Positions 1 to 12,864 of a DNA stretch of 64,000 nucleotides are shown one piece after another. Origin of the DNA: Zonotrichia leucophrys gambelii. Its lineage: Eukaryota > Chordata > Aves > Passeriformes > Passerellidae. The notes under the pieces were generated by a model. It saw only the letters and a list, made by a program, of their open reading frames with translations. It made no database searches and was not told the origin of the DNA. The position numbers and the translations under genes are program-made. The stretch lies in NCBI RefSeq assembly GCF_028769735.1, contig NC_088179.1, positions 8,130,001 to 8,194,000 on the forward strand, in the 5' to 3' direction. Each line of letters opens with the position of its first letter. Position 1 is the first letter of the stretch.

Positions 1-394
1 TGCACTCTCCCATCTCTCTTTATTGTCACGGCTGGTGTTTGCTTTGGGCTTTGTAGCCGCGCAGCATTTGCTGATCCCACAGCAGCTTGCTGTCTGCCAG
101 GGCATTGTTTGGCTCCAGCATCTGCTGCTATTCAGAGGGGGCCGACACATGGCTGGCAGGGCTCCTCCTGCAGGTAGGACCATGTGCCAGATAAGGGACA
201 GGCCGATCCCATCGCTGTCCCCATGGCTGTCCCCATCCCGGGTGGGCTCTGCTCCTGCCCTGCCCGCGGGATGCTGCAGACAAAGGCATTCCTCCCAGCC
301 CATCAAACTTGCAGATTCCCCACCTTGCCCGCCTGGCATTGTAATTCCAACTCTGCAAGTTAATGATTTACCGCTCCTCACGAGCCACACAAAC

Positions 395-640
395 TGGCAC
401 CAGAGATTTGGGAGTAATTAATTGATAGCACATTACAATCTGAGATAAGTAATAAGCAGTTTTTACTCGCAGAGCTGGCAGCACACGCTGCAAAGCTTCC
501 TGATTTGGCCCAATCAGTGAAATATGCACCGAAGTGCATCTTTAATAGCGTTATTCACCATCTAATTATCATTATTTGCATTTTTGATAGGTTAAATGCA
601 GTGAATGGGATCAGACACACAGGAAGCCCTGGGGATACAG
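395..640. promoter_or_regulatory. Candidate enhancer / conserved non-coding segment
   Basis: The segment holds a dense set of developmental-factor cores: TAATTAATTGA at 415-425, CTAATTATC near 562, a perfect POU octamer ATTTGCAT at 574-581, and several ATTA cores. It also retains isolated CpGs (GCACACGCTG, ACCGAAG, AGCGTT) in a CpG-depleted neighbourhood. This composition is common in vertebrate conserved enhancers. Motif clustering alone is weak evidence; alignment to other birds would decide. Confidence 0.25.
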
Positions 641-3600
641 CAACAGTAAAAGAGAGATCTCCCTTTTGGAATGTGACATTGCCAAATAGAATGGGTCCAA
701 AATTTGATCTAAAATACAATAAAACCAGAAAACAAAGCAATAAACCAAGGAATGCAATGCAATGCAGTTATCATAGCTCTGGGTTGAACCAAGAGATGGT
801 GATGGAAAAACAAAAAGCAGGCAAGTAAATAGAGCACTAGCTTAGATCCCATCATGCCACCCTGGCCAGCAACAGGAGCTCAAGGAGCTCCCACCCACCC
901 ACACCTGCCTGGTACAGACACTGATCTTCAGCCTCTGTGCAGCTCTCCTGTAAAACTTCAGCAACCAGCACTACAAATTCCATATCATAAAACTCAAGCT
1001 GCTCTCAACTATCAGAGCAGTTAGAAAATTATAGAATGTGCAGCTTGGGAATCCCTTCTCCAGGCCTGAAGGCTTGGCTGAGCAGCAGAGGAACAATGAA
1101 GAGCAAGAAAGAGGGTGTCAAAGGTGTGCCACTCATTGAATGTATCTTATATAAAGCATTTTTAAAGAAAACACAGAAAGCCCATGGAGCAGGGAACAGT
1201 GTGCCCCCTGCCAAAGGAAAATCCCAAACTACCAGGACACAGAGCAGTTAGCAGCCTTTGCCTAGCCCTGTGCCTTACAAAGCCTCTCCTGGGCACTCAG
1301 GCCAAGGCTGCACGGGAGATGAGCATCCTGTGCTCCTGTGAGCACACCAGGCCTGCTGAAATGCCCCTCAGCTCCCTCCCTGCACTCAGCGTGTTCCACA
1401 GCACCCTGGGGTCCCTCCAGAGGAGAGCAGGGTGTGTGGAGGGGTAGATTGCATCTCCTCGTGTGACTGAGAGGCATAGCACAGAGCCAGCCACAGGCAC
1501 AGCCCTGTTGCCCTGGGATGGCTCAGGAAAACACTCAAACCCCTGAAATGTGAGGTTCTGACTTTCCCTAATGAAAAGAGAGAAACATTCCTCTCTCTCC
1601 TCCCAGATTTCTAGCCACTGGGCTGTTGTGCAAAAGGTTCATTGCACCAACGTGACTCTTGGAGAGAAGCAAGGAGCGAGCCCGAGCAGTTTCTGCAAAA
1701 AGGCAATGGCAATTTCCTTCAGGGGCCATAAATCCCAAGTAGAGAGAGGCACCTCCTGGCAGCACTGAGAAAAGCACCTGTGTGTCCTGCCTCCCGAGAG
1801 CCCCACTCACCCTCTGCCCTCTTCCATGCGTTTATTTGGGGTTAGCAATCCCTGTGAGCCCCTGAAATACCCAAACTCTGCCTCTCGCTTCCCAGGACCT
1901 GGCTGAGAGCTGTCGAGCCCATCACTAGCCCCCACTCTGCATCACAGTCAGGGCTGCCACACTGATGGATCTGAAATCCCTCTGCCTCAGTTTCCAGGCA
2001 GAAAATAGGAGTGTGCCCATTGCCACCTCTGCAAATAGGAGTGTGCCACTGGCACCTCTGGGCACCTTTGTGGCGCAGATGTGTACCCAAAACCACTGCC
2101 CATGCAGACACAGGACTCCTGAGACCTCTGTGGATGCCAAGGGGAGCTGACAGAACATCTCCATAAAGCCTTGTGCCCCAGAGCTGCAGAAAGGCTGGCC
2201 GTGGGCTGCTTCACACTGCTGCAATGGTTGTGGAAGGGCAGGTTCCCCCAGGAGAGCCCAGGCAGGCAGGTGATGTGGCGCCGTACAGACAGCACACAGC
2301 AGCACCAACACTGGGACAAACAAGCTGTGAAATTGTGCACAGGACTTTCCAGTGCACAGGAAGCAATTCACCTGGGACAATTCACCTTTCTGATCATCTC
2401 CCTGTTAAACGTTTGTTCAGAAGAATGAAACAGGATTGCTAGCACAGGGCCATGACACCTGGAAAAAGACTGCTTTTCACTTTTAGCTGGAGTTACAGCA
2501 ATCTTCATGGTGTTAATGCATCAGTGATGCAGTTTCATACTAATTTGCTTTGCAGGATTTCTTCACCAATCTGTGTGTGAAAAATGAGAAAAATAAATGC
2601 CTTTAAATATTCTCTCACCGCAGATTCTGTTGTAGTGGTCAAACCTGCTGAGGAGTTGTGAAAAGAGCTGTAGAAACCAGCAGTAAATACTACAGCAGTG
2701 CAAATCCATCCAGGGTACAGCCTCAAGCCTCCTTCTGCTCCAGCCAGTGATTACAGCCAGTAATTCCCCCAGATCTGGCAACACCAAGCCATGTATTTCA
2801 ACAGATAATCAAGTTCAAAAGCTTTCCTGTGGATTTGGTGGCCAGGAAGCTGGACCACACCTGACAATCAGGGAAGAAAGCATCGTTGTGTGTTTTTTAG
2901 GGCAAATTTTACCAGTTATTATTAAAGAACATGTATTTAACAAATTTCATGTTTTCACTTACAAACCCACTAAGAAAAAAGAAATTCAAAACCTAAACCA
3001 AAATACTTCATTTATTCCACCCTATTTAAAACATATGATCAGCTGGTCAATTCTCTTTCAACCTTCGCACCAAATTTTATCCCATTCCTCCCAGCAGATA
3101 TCAGGAAAATCTCAGAAAGTCTCTTCAGTACCATACCAGGCCCCAAAAGAAACCACCACAAAAGAAGTGCTCCAGTTCCCAGAATTAGCCACACATCTGC
3201 TGCTGGCAGCTTCTCATGGAGATGGACACCCTCGTTGTGCCAAGTTTTGGGCACTTAGACAAGTGCATAAGCTGGAACATACCAATAAACAAAACCTTCA
3301 AGATTTTGCTACCTTTGACATCCAGGACCTCCTTTGATTTGGATATTGTCTCTCCCAGCTGCCGCTGATGTGACTTTAGCAGTGTGAGGCTGTCCACACA
3401 CCCAAATGCTCCCCCTGAGAGCGCTGCTGTGTTTGCGGAGCCCTGTCCCTGCCAGAGGGACACAGCTGCTGGCCCTTGGCCTCTTGACAGCACACTCACA
3501 TCATGGAATTAGTGGGCCAACCTCTGAAGCAGAAAAACCCAGCTCTATGAACTCTGTCATGGTTTTCAGCATGTTAATTATTTCACTTTCAGGGATAATT

Positions 3601-4469
3601 ATGCACACATTGCAGTGTGCTTCTGTGCCAGAGCAGGAACTATCTCTCACACAAAAATGCTCATGGAGGCCAAGCTAGTAGGCTCTCTGCTTATCTTTTG
3701 GAAGGAAATTTATGTTCCTCCAGTGTGGATGTTGCTGTTGCCTTCCATGCAGTCCCTGACTGAAGATAAGCCAAAAAGAAAAGGAAGAAACATCACCATT
3801 CTATTTTTTTTGTTATACAAGAAGCCAGTTCTCCAGGACTGCAGACTGAGCTCTATAATGAATTATTTATCCTAGGAAAACAAAAATGTTTTATTTAAGA
3901 TGACAGAGAGCCTGTAAATTTGGTTCTTATATATGCATTGACTAATTAGATTAATTAAGCATGCATACACTTCGGAACAATCAGGCAGGTGGCAAATCAT
4001 ATTTAAGAGAACTAATAATATTCCTTTTTTCATCCTCACACTTCATTAAATGACATCCATTCCATCAAAAACCAGGGCAGAAAATAGCCTATTATTTGCA
4101 ATGTGCTGTCCCATTATTTTCACATTTTATTTACTTCTTTAAAGAAACTGCAAGACAAATAAACAGCTTCCAGCAGCTAATCGTCTTTCATATGAGACCC
4201 CAGAAATATAATTCACTGTGCTGCATTAAAACAACAGAACCTGGCAAAGCTATTAACACCGTGACTGAAACTGAAATCTGCGAGATAAAGGAACTCTGCA
4301 GCAAGGCTGAGAAACTGTGCCGAAGCTCTTGCAGAGAGCTCTCTGAAATTTCACTATTTCAACCTGTGAAGATTCACACAACGTTTCATTTTCTCTTCAG
4401 CAGCAAAACAAAGGAAGGGAATAGCGGGAGATTTCTTCCCTGGATCTACAGCCTTGCTGCTTTGGACAG
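641..4469. other. Unique non-coding DNA
   Basis: Apart from the 30-bp duplication at 2002-2061, nothing identifiable lies here. The longest frame is 196 codons at 2747-3337 (plus), without a recognisable domain, signal peptide or membrane segment, and with a codon mix no different from the surrounding DNA. Confidence 0.6.
2002..2061. repeat. 30-bp tandem duplication
   Basis: AAATAGGAGTGTGCC is followed by a CACCTCTG-containing tail and then repeats exactly 30 bases later. There are two units with a few differences. It is a simple local duplication. Confidence 0.8.
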
Positions 4470-5130
4470 CTGTGAGCGCACGCAGAGTCCCCCAGGATGC
4501 TGCAGCCTGGAGCGGCAGCCGGCCTGGGGAAGGGGCATGGCAGCCAAGGGCCGAGCAGGGAGCTCCGGAGCTCAGAGATGCGAGCCCTGTGCTGTCCCTG
4601 CACCGGCAGGACACGGAGATGGGGCAGGGCTGGTGTGTGGCAGCTCTCAGCCGGCTCTGCTGCCCTGGCACTGCCCTCTGTGCACTCAGAGAGGCTGCAG
4701 GCCCCCATCAGCACCAGTGACAAAGGCCATCCCCACCTGCAGCCAGCCCAGCCCTACGGGGTCACCGCCAACGGGGTGGAACCAGAGCGGCGCTACCGGA
4801 GCAGGAGCACGATCCACACTCCAACTGGGTATTGCTACAAAACCCAGGCAGGCGCCTGAAAACACCCCCAAACCAGCCCAGTGTGAATGGAAGGGGTTTA
4901 ACAGAGTCTTTCCTCATCTTTATGAAGTTAAATGCTGAGGCTTTCACTATGAGTTAATGACTGGTTTGCACTGCTCCTTTCTTTGTGCGCGCTGTCGCTA
5001 ATCAGGAGCAGCGAGCTACCTCAAAGCCTCATTACTAGCCAACAAAAAAAGCCAATGAATCCTCAAACAGAAGTTTTGCTGCAGTGGCATATTGCCATTT
5101 AGCTGGAGGGAGGCAGGAGAAAGCGAGTCA
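4470..5130. promoter_or_regulatory. Moderately CpG-rich patch, possible weak island
   Basis: From 4470 to about 4820 I count about 17 CpGs in 350 bp, clearly above the local background but well below the island at 36.1-36.8 kb. CpGs continue around 4986-5015 (GTGCGCGCTGTCGC). An open frame of 280 codons (4096-4938, plus) runs through it, the longest in the window. It starts in AT-rich DNA and contains no recognisable domain. Overlapping frames are open in the same patch, which is the signature of high GC and not of coding. It may be a decayed island or regulatory element. Confidence 0.3.
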
Positions 5131-8100
5131 GCAGTGACATATTCTGTGCATCCAGCTGGGAGAAAAAGAAAACCCAAGTATAATACGGCATCTTATCGGA
5201 AGTAGTTAATCTGACATAACTTACTTAACAAAAATTACAGTCTATTAAAAAGGCATGTAAGCAATGCAGCTGAAAACAAGTCTACACAGGAATCAGCTAG
5301 CATAATTATGGCTGGCTAAAAAACAGCAGAGCCAAAAGAAAACTGTGCATAATTTACCAGCTGACAAATGTTAATGACAAATAGAAGAAAACAGGTCCTT
5401 GACAAAGAAGAAATAATAGCTGCTCACTTTGGAGTTTCACTTCAGGACTCAAATATTTTTATCAGGGGAAAAAATTTAACACAAAAGAAAGACCATCTTG
5501 TATCTTTGTAAAACAAACAAATCAGCACAAGATAAGGTCTCCATGGGAGGGGTTTGACCTGGCTTTGGTCTAGGGCTGGTTACACAGAGGTTGCACATGA
5601 AGAAAACACATTTGTGTCTGAAGTCTTGCAAGATTAGTATTTTTCTATTCCTCCTAACAAGATAATCACATACTTTGCATAACACTGAGCATATGAGCAG
5701 CCCTTCTGGAGCCACACTTGAAATTCAGGACACACTGAGCTACTTTGCTGAGATGGAGCCACAGGGAATGCCACAGGGATTGTGCTGTGGGTTTTCTGCA
5801 GACAGATGAGAGCTGTGAGGGTAAAAGCACCACATCCTGCTACCCCCAAATATCTCTCATTACAGTGTGGAAAAAGAGCCATTGTCACTTCCAGGTGTTA
5901 CATTTTTGTCAGTTTTAGGATAATTTCATATATTGGAATTACAGCAGCGCAATTCTCACACAGCAGCCTTTAGGCCAGCAGTTCTAGGATGGCCTGCACA
6001 GAGGTTGGAGGTCTCGTGCTCCTTATTAAACTTTTTTTTTTTTTTTTTATCCCTCACATTAAATGCAGCCAACATTATTCACCTCTAATGATGTATCTGC
6101 CACATGAAAACTAATCCTGGGTGGGGGTCAAGGCCATCCATCTGCAAAAGGTAAAATTGTCCTGCAGTAGCAGGTCCTGGGGCATGAGGCACAGTATGAG
6201 AGCAGGGGGCAGAGAGGCAGAAGGAAGAGAGCAACTGCTTTTGTGGCGCTGAAAACAGGCAGAGTTATCTTGGGAAAGAGACAAAAATCCAGCCTCAAGC
6301 TAGGACTAAATAGCAGCTGATTTTTAAAGGTATGCTGGTGCCTAATAAGGAGCTAGTAGGATTTCTTGCATCATTAGGCCTCCAAATACCGTGGCCTGAG
6401 GAAGCAAGTATGCCCATTGTGCTTTTGAATCATCCATGTGCTGCACAGTCTGACTGCTACCTGGATGAACATATACTTGGGATAAATCTACATTTTCATG
6501 GATGAAATTATATGATCATACTTGAAAAAAGAAAAAAGAGAAAAGAGGGGGTGAGGGTAATGACATCATTGCCACAATGTCAGTGATCAAGATCTAATTA
6601 GTAGAACCTAATTTGCTATCTGAAAAAAAAAAGAACTCAGTATGACAAGTAATTATTTTACACACTCACATATTCACATGGTCTTTCAGGAGGCCAATTT
6701 TCCACAGCAGAAGGCAGTCATTAACAATATTCAAAACTGTTCCATGTAATTAGGATTTTTGGAAAGTGCCTCATTAGACACCTAAATGCACAGTTCTGTT
6801 TATAGGTGATGTATTTTCAGGTAAGAGAAATCTTAGTTAGTAAAGGAAGGGGCACAGGAAATAGGACTAAAAGCCCAGAAATGAGTAATAATTGGAAGAG
6901 TCTTTTGATATGGAATTTGTAAAAGGACAGAAATCTATCAATGAAATTTCATAATCAGAAGGGGAAAAAAATTTAAATTGTTGGAAAATGGTCAAGGTTA
7001 AGTACAAGGGTAATGTATAGAGAGAGGAAGGCAAGGGTTGTGTGCATGGCAAACACCCAGCCCAGGATCAGGGCACAGTGGTGTCTCCCCAAGCCCCTGG
7101 GCTGCTGTGTGCACTCACTCAGCCTCTGACTTGGTGTGCAGGCTGTGGTGGGGCAGGATAAACCCCTCAGCCTCACTCCTCAGACATTCACACCGTTTCA
7201 CACTGCCAAAGCAGAGGTTACAGAAAGCTCTGGGGATTCCCAGGGGCACTTCAGGCATCTTTTCAGGAAAGAAATATGCTGTCCAGAGTGATTTTACAGC
7301 ATGACCACCATCTACCCTGGCTGAAGAGCTGGACCTTTATTTTATATTTTCTAGAAAACATAACATTATATTGTTTGGTGTATATACCTTATAAAAGGTA
7401 TTTTGGAGGAAGGAAACAGCTGGTGACCACAATAAGTTTCTTCTTGAACAAATGCTCCTCCTGCACTGATTTGCTGAGCAAAGAATGGGAGCAGCAAGCA
7501 TGGGAGGACGAGACCCTAGATAGCACCTTTAACATCTTTACCAAATACTGTAAAGTGTGTTTTGAAAACTCTGATAAACATGAGAAATTAAATACAAACA
7601 TTACAAACATATGTTAGCACAGAACATGAAACAATACGTGTGTAATAACCTTAGCAATTTTTGCTCCATGTACTCCAGCCTTCACATGTTTTTTCTCTGC
7701 CTTCCCTGACTCTGGCACAAGCACTGCACGTTTCAAGCCTGGCCCTTTTGTTAATTCCTCCCCCACTCTCCTTTAGAGGTCAGTCTCAAGTAATAGCTTC
7801 TGCATTTTAGCTGTCAGCAATATTTCCTCTTCTTTTCTCCTGCTGCTCAGGTCAATCATCTTTTTCCACCGAGGCTGGAAAACCTGCCTGCTCCTTTGCT
7901 TTCTAATTATAATCTCCAATTCATCTTCCTTCACTTTCATTCAATTCTTGAACCATGTTTGTCTTTTGCTTTCCCTCTCTGCACTAGAATATGGTATATA
8001 ACACCTAGCATTTAGTTCAATCCAGTAGATCCCTGTCCCTTCCTAAGTCACCAGGCAGTTTAAGCTCACACAGCTGCACATTTATTATGTGGAAGGGGCT

Positions 8101-9805
8101 GCTAGAAATTTCAGCCTGTAGCAGAGGACCATGTGTGTTGTGCTTTCCAAGTCTCAGTTCCTTTTTCAGCTTCTTACAGCAAGCACACACCCCATTGAGT
8201 GGCCAGAGGAGAACCTGCCATTCCTCCCAGGAATGCTGCCTGCTTCTACCTAGGAGCTGACAAAAAAAGAGAGCAAGAAGCCACCAGAGGAACCACCTGA
8301 TGGTGCACACAGCAGGGCTGTCCTGGGTCCTACAATCCCAGTCTTGCAAGTGGGATTGAAAGGAAAGAAAATCCAGGAAACTTCAACACACTGCAGCCAT
8401 CAGATTTAATAGTCTGATTTTTAATAACTTTATCAGTATAGAGATGTATTAAAGCTTTCCTGGGTATATACATTTCCATCTTGTGAAGCAAAATTAGCCT
8501 TGGGAATTGCCAATCGACAAATAATTCTTTTTAATCCTTGTCTTTTCAAGTTCTCATTAGATTTTATAAGTAGCACAAGCAAAACATTGGTGTTATTTAA
8601 GAGAAATTAATTTCTGAACAGCTCTGAAAGACGTTACATTTAATTGACTTTATGTGTCACATTCAGAATTTTCCAATGCTATCAGCAGGCTGGCCAGAGA
8701 ACATGTACTAGAAAGACCCTGTCAGAAATGGTTACACCACCCATCCCTCTGGCTGTCTGGTCAGGATGGATGCCAGCTTTCCTCAGGCAGTCACAAAGTG
8801 CTCCAAAACTCTCCAGCAGCTGGGTCAATGGAGACAGCATGTGAAGGAGCTGTACTTTTGACACATCGCTTGAAAGCTCAGTGGGAGTGAAGGTGGCTCT
8901 CAGGATCATGGATCCAGCCTGGGCACCCTTCAGGACACATCACAGAAATTCCATCTCTCTCATTTGAGCCCCCAGTCCCCCCCCAGGGCCTCCCTGCGTC
9001 ATGGTGCTGCTCCTCTTCCTGAGCAGCCTGGAGCAAAGGACACTCCAGAAACCAAGTCTGTTCAGAACCCTCTGGCTGGAGCCAGCTGTACCAAGCCAGA
9101 ACCCACTTTTCAGTCTGGTCAGGCCATTTTTCCCCCCTCCTGATGATTAAAGCTAATATAAAGGGTTTTATGAGACCTTTGGAGCCAACAAGTCCAGCGA
9201 TGTCGGTGTTATGACAAATACAAGATGCATTAATGTGTCTGTGTGGATTGAAAGCAAAGAGGTCTCGTGACTACCAAGAATCAGGAAACATGGCCATAAG
9301 GGTTTCCTTAACCCTTTTTATTAAAGCCCACATTCTTTCCATGCTGCATTTTTCCAGTAAAGCAAGCAGAGTACTGCCACAAAATGTGGCCGTAAAACAG
9401 CAAGTAGTGAAAACAAATGACATCTCTTGTGTGCTCCTTTTCTGGGCTATAGTTTTGCACAAAGACAAGTTCTCATTAACACTCAAAAGGATTTGCAGTA
9501 CCACCAGCTCACACAGGGAGAGGAGAAAGCAGAATTCATTCTATCAATAGCACTCACGAAATATTGAGTAACCAGACCCACAACTAACAGGGAGTAGAAA
9601 CTTGCAGCAAAAACAACATTCCTTGGGTGAAGCTTGAGACAAAAATAAGAGTTCAGAGTACCAAAGATCAGATACTCCAGAGTAAGTAATGGAAGACACA
9701 TTTTCTAATGGAACATAGATTTCACACACAAGTGAAAAATGATGCACTCTATGGGTACAGTGAGATAAAACATCCCACAAAGATAATGCTCCTTGTCTCA
9801 GTCAA
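5131..9805. other. Unique non-coding DNA
   Basis: Mostly AT-rich sequence that contains only the T17 tract. Frames up to 113 codons (7276-7617, plus) show no family resemblance. No repeat family was recognised. Confidence 0.6.
6032..6048. repeat. T17 homopolymer tract
   Basis: Seventeen consecutive T residues follow CTTATTAAAC. No element with a poly-A tail on the opposite strand could be identified beside it. Confidence 0.8.
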
Positions 9806-9950
9806 ATCAGCAGAATAGCAGCACAGTTTGGGCTGGAAGGGACCTTAATGATCACCCAGTTCCAAGCCCCCTACAATAGACTGACACCTTTCACTAGCCC
9901 AGGTTGCTCACATCTCCATCCAGCCTGGCCTGCATGAACATTCCTGATTA
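9806..9950 (-). mobile_element. CR1 LINE, truncated 3' tail
   Basis: The plus strand reads TTTGGGCTGGAAGGGACCTT, then AATGATCACCCAGTTCCAAG, and further on AGCCCAGGTTGCTCA and CCATCCAGCCTGGCCT. This is the reverse complement of the 3' end of an avian CR1 retrotransposon, so the element lies on the minus strand with its tail at the low-coordinate end. CR1 copies are nearly always truncated at the 5' end, and this one keeps only about 145 bp of the 3' region with no reverse-transcriptase coding sequence. Both borders are approximate because divergence blurs them. Confidence 0.9.
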
Positions 9951-11039
9951 TTTCAACAGGGATATGTTTCTACAAAAATTCTGTGTCACTCACGCTACAG
10001 AGGAATTTACATAGAAATCTAAAGAGTGTATTTTTGTCTGCCATCCTTAAATAGTATCTTATTCAAAAACTTGTGGCAGCTCCCTCATCACAGAACAGAA
10101 AAAGAATTATCACAACGCATGACAAACTGGTCATCACAAGTCACAGAAAAGGAGCAAGGAACAAGTTCCAAGGCAGTGTCCAGGAGAGCTGCTCACATAG
10201 CAAAGGAAACAGAGAAAACCACACCATAGCTCTGCTGAGTTTTTCTAGTAGGTAAATTCTGAACAATAATAGAGTTTCAAAATTAGGCTGTGCAGGCAGG
10301 TGTAATCATTACAAAGACTGATAGACTGTAAAGCACCAGTGTTCCAACCTTAATTTAAATCTCTAGTAGGATTTATATTAAGAGACATATTAGCTGGTTT
10401 CTGTTAGACTGCTGTGAACTTTCCATTATATAAAGTAGTCAGTAAAATATTTTCCAGTAGACTGTTTGCTGTCCTAATTATACAGTGGGATATATAACCT
10501 ATATAATTTGTAGTTCATTGTCTCCTTGGCAATTTTCCAGCAGTAAAATAGTAAACCCATTGTATTTTTTTGGGTCAGCAAATAACTCAAAAATAAAACA
10601 AATTTATTTTAAAGATCTAATTCTCCTCTTTTGTTTGCTTTCCTTACACAGGAAACTTTTTAGTCTGATAGAGATCAAGTAAGGATCAGAATCGACAGTT
10701 TAAAGACTACCAAGTCTAGAAGAGAAAGCTGACAGAGATCATAAAATACCAATTTGGGGGATTGTCCTTAAAACTGGAATTGTTTAGGTTCAAAGGACAG
10801 TGAATTCATTAAACAAGCTACTAATAAAAATCGTTGTGGCCTTTTACTTAGTTTTCAATATAAAAATTATTTGACATTTGCATTACAAACTCTGTCCTCC
10901 CTAAGGGAACAGTGATTTCTCTGCACACAGTGAATGCTCTCTGGAACACAGAAAGGTTACTGCAAGGCAATCAATCATTCCAACCACCCAGCAGCCTTGT
11001 AAACAGCCAGCCAAACTGCTCACTCCAGGTTGCCTTGCA

Positions 11040-11250
11040 GCTGCTTTTCGATTTGTGCAGGGTATAAATACATATGCATAATCAATATTGTAATTTAATT
11101 CCCACCCTCTAATGCTACTTTAATTCCTGGCAGATTAATTCTTAAAGGACTGCACCTGGAAAGAGCACAGGGCGCTAACAACAGCTCAGTATTTTTAGGG
11201 CCACCAGGAAAATGCTCTCAATCACAACAGGCTGCTCGTGCCACAGTGAT
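11040..11250. promoter_or_regulatory. Candidate enhancer / conserved non-coding segment
   Basis: A short AT-rich block carries TATGCATAATCAAT, TAATTTAATT, TTTAATTCC and GATTAATTC, that is, repeated homeodomain-like cores and a POU-like TATGCATAAT. It is followed by GCACCTGG, an E-box, and a CpG-retaining GGGCGCTAAC. The arrangement is enhancer-like, but nothing in the sequence proves function. Confidence 0.22.
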
Positions 11251-12096
11251 GATTGCCTAGTGGCTCCATTGCAGCTGCCAGGTGCTTACAGTTAGTGGGA
11301 TCCCACATAAATCCTGGGGCTGATCAGAATAACATTTCAGCAGTGATAGCATTAATAATAGTAGGGAAATAGGAGACATGCCCCTGTCCCAAGCCATGGG
11401 ACTCCATCAGCCTTGCTGCTGCTCAGCCCTGAGCCCTGGTGATGCTGATGGCTGTGAAGGAGGGAGAGGAAGATGGATTGACTCCAGGTGCTCCACACCA
11501 GATGAAAAGCTTGCAGGAGTGTCAGCTCCCCTTGATTTTCAGGCAGTTCCTCAGTCAGTTCACGGTCCCAGCTCCGCTTGGCTTTGGCAGGGCTGTGTCA
11601 GGACATGCCTCTCTGAAATGTCAGGCTGCCTGCCAGGGTCAGGGTGTGCAGAGGGAGCACAGTTTGCTGTCACGCTATCCCTGCACAGGCAGGACAGCCT
11701 GCTCCTGCCAGCAACACTTCTGTGAGCACAAATGTCTGCACAGAGCACACAAACATCATTAGCTGAGAACCAAAATATTTGTGATACTGTTCTGGGGTGT
11801 CAGAGCAAAGAACAGAAAAAACAAGAAACATTTGTTCTTAGTGAAGGCAGTTGTTTTTGTTTAAGAAAAAGTTTATTTTAAAATCCCAGGAGGAAAACTC
11901 CTCAAAGGGTTTTCAATCCTAGATCCCAAAGTACCTGATAAAGAGCAAAACTACCATTCCTTCTTTTATAGGCAAGTCAAGAGGTATAACAGATTTACCA
12001 ATGGTCAATGTAGAAATGGAGAAGAGACAGAGATAAAACCCATTTCACAAGTGTGGCAAAATGGTTTTCCAACTATGAAACTCTCAGAATCAGAAT

Positions 12097-12145
12097 GAAT
12101 ATACCTGTATACATATATGAATATATATACATATATATGCACACA
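12097..12145. repeat. AT-rich imperfect microsatellite
   Basis: The tract consists of TA and CATA steps (ATACATATATGAATATATAT and on) ending in GCACACA. It is interrupted in several places, so it is probably only moderately length-variable. Confidence 0.75.
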
Positions 12146-12815
12146 GAATATTGTTAGGCATCTGCAAAACCATCATAATTCCATACCTTGTCTTTTAGAG
12201 CCTATTCATAAGTGGTAACACTTAAGGGCCATCCTCAGCAGGTGAAACACATGTGCAGAACCCAGTAATTTCTAACAGTTTTAGTAACTGCATTCTGATT
12301 TCACAGGGTGTGAACAATTTAGAAGAACTGGGGATTCCCCTCATGTTACATGAATTATTTATCATGCTAGTGCCACAGACTCAATGCTTCAAGAGAAACT
12401 CCAACCTCTTTAGGTCACTGTCCTTAAATTACTTTCCCAAAAAGAAAAGGATATAAAGATCAACAGAAAGCCCACACAAATGCTAGACTATTTATGTAAG
12501 TTTATTTCACTAAAAGTCCCATTAAAGCCATGATGAAAATGCTGCAAGTTTTCCAAAGAGATGCACAGACAACTGGATTCAATGCAGCTCTGGGATGCAC
12601 CTGCAGCTCTAAGCAATATTAGGACAACAATGCCCCCAGTTACTGAAGACTTACAATATACTGGAGCAGGAGAAAACACGCACTGGTTCAAGCTCCACAA
12701 ACACAATTTCCTCTTTCTCTGTCCTTTCTACACTGAGCTCACCATCAGCTTCCTCAGCTGAAGAATTCAAAGACCAGTACCTCCTTGGGTAAGTTTCACT
12801 GGGATAGTCAAAGAA

Positions 12816-12864
12816 GAATTAGAAAAACCAGTGAATTCACAAAGGTGAATTAGAAAAACCGGTG
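12816..12864. repeat. 31-bp-offset short duplication
   Basis: GAATTAGAAAAACCAGTG at 12816-12833 recurs at 12847-12864 with a single A-to-G change. The second unit is partial. It is probably a replication-slippage duplication. Confidence 0.75.

Noticed and set aside
2747..3337. 196-codon open frame
   Set aside because: No recognisable domain and low-complexity residue mix. A frame of this length is not surprising in 64 kb read in six frames.
4593..4616. Similarity of TCCCTGCACCGGCAGGACA to TCCCTGCACAGGCAGGACA at about 11678-11696
   Set aside because: The match is about 19 bases and does not extend on either side, so it does not define a dispersed repeat.
4096..4938. 280-codon open frame, the longest in the window
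   Set aside because: It begins in AT-rich sequence and continues through a GC-rich patch where other frames on both strands are also open. No domain, signal peptide or family resemblance was seen.
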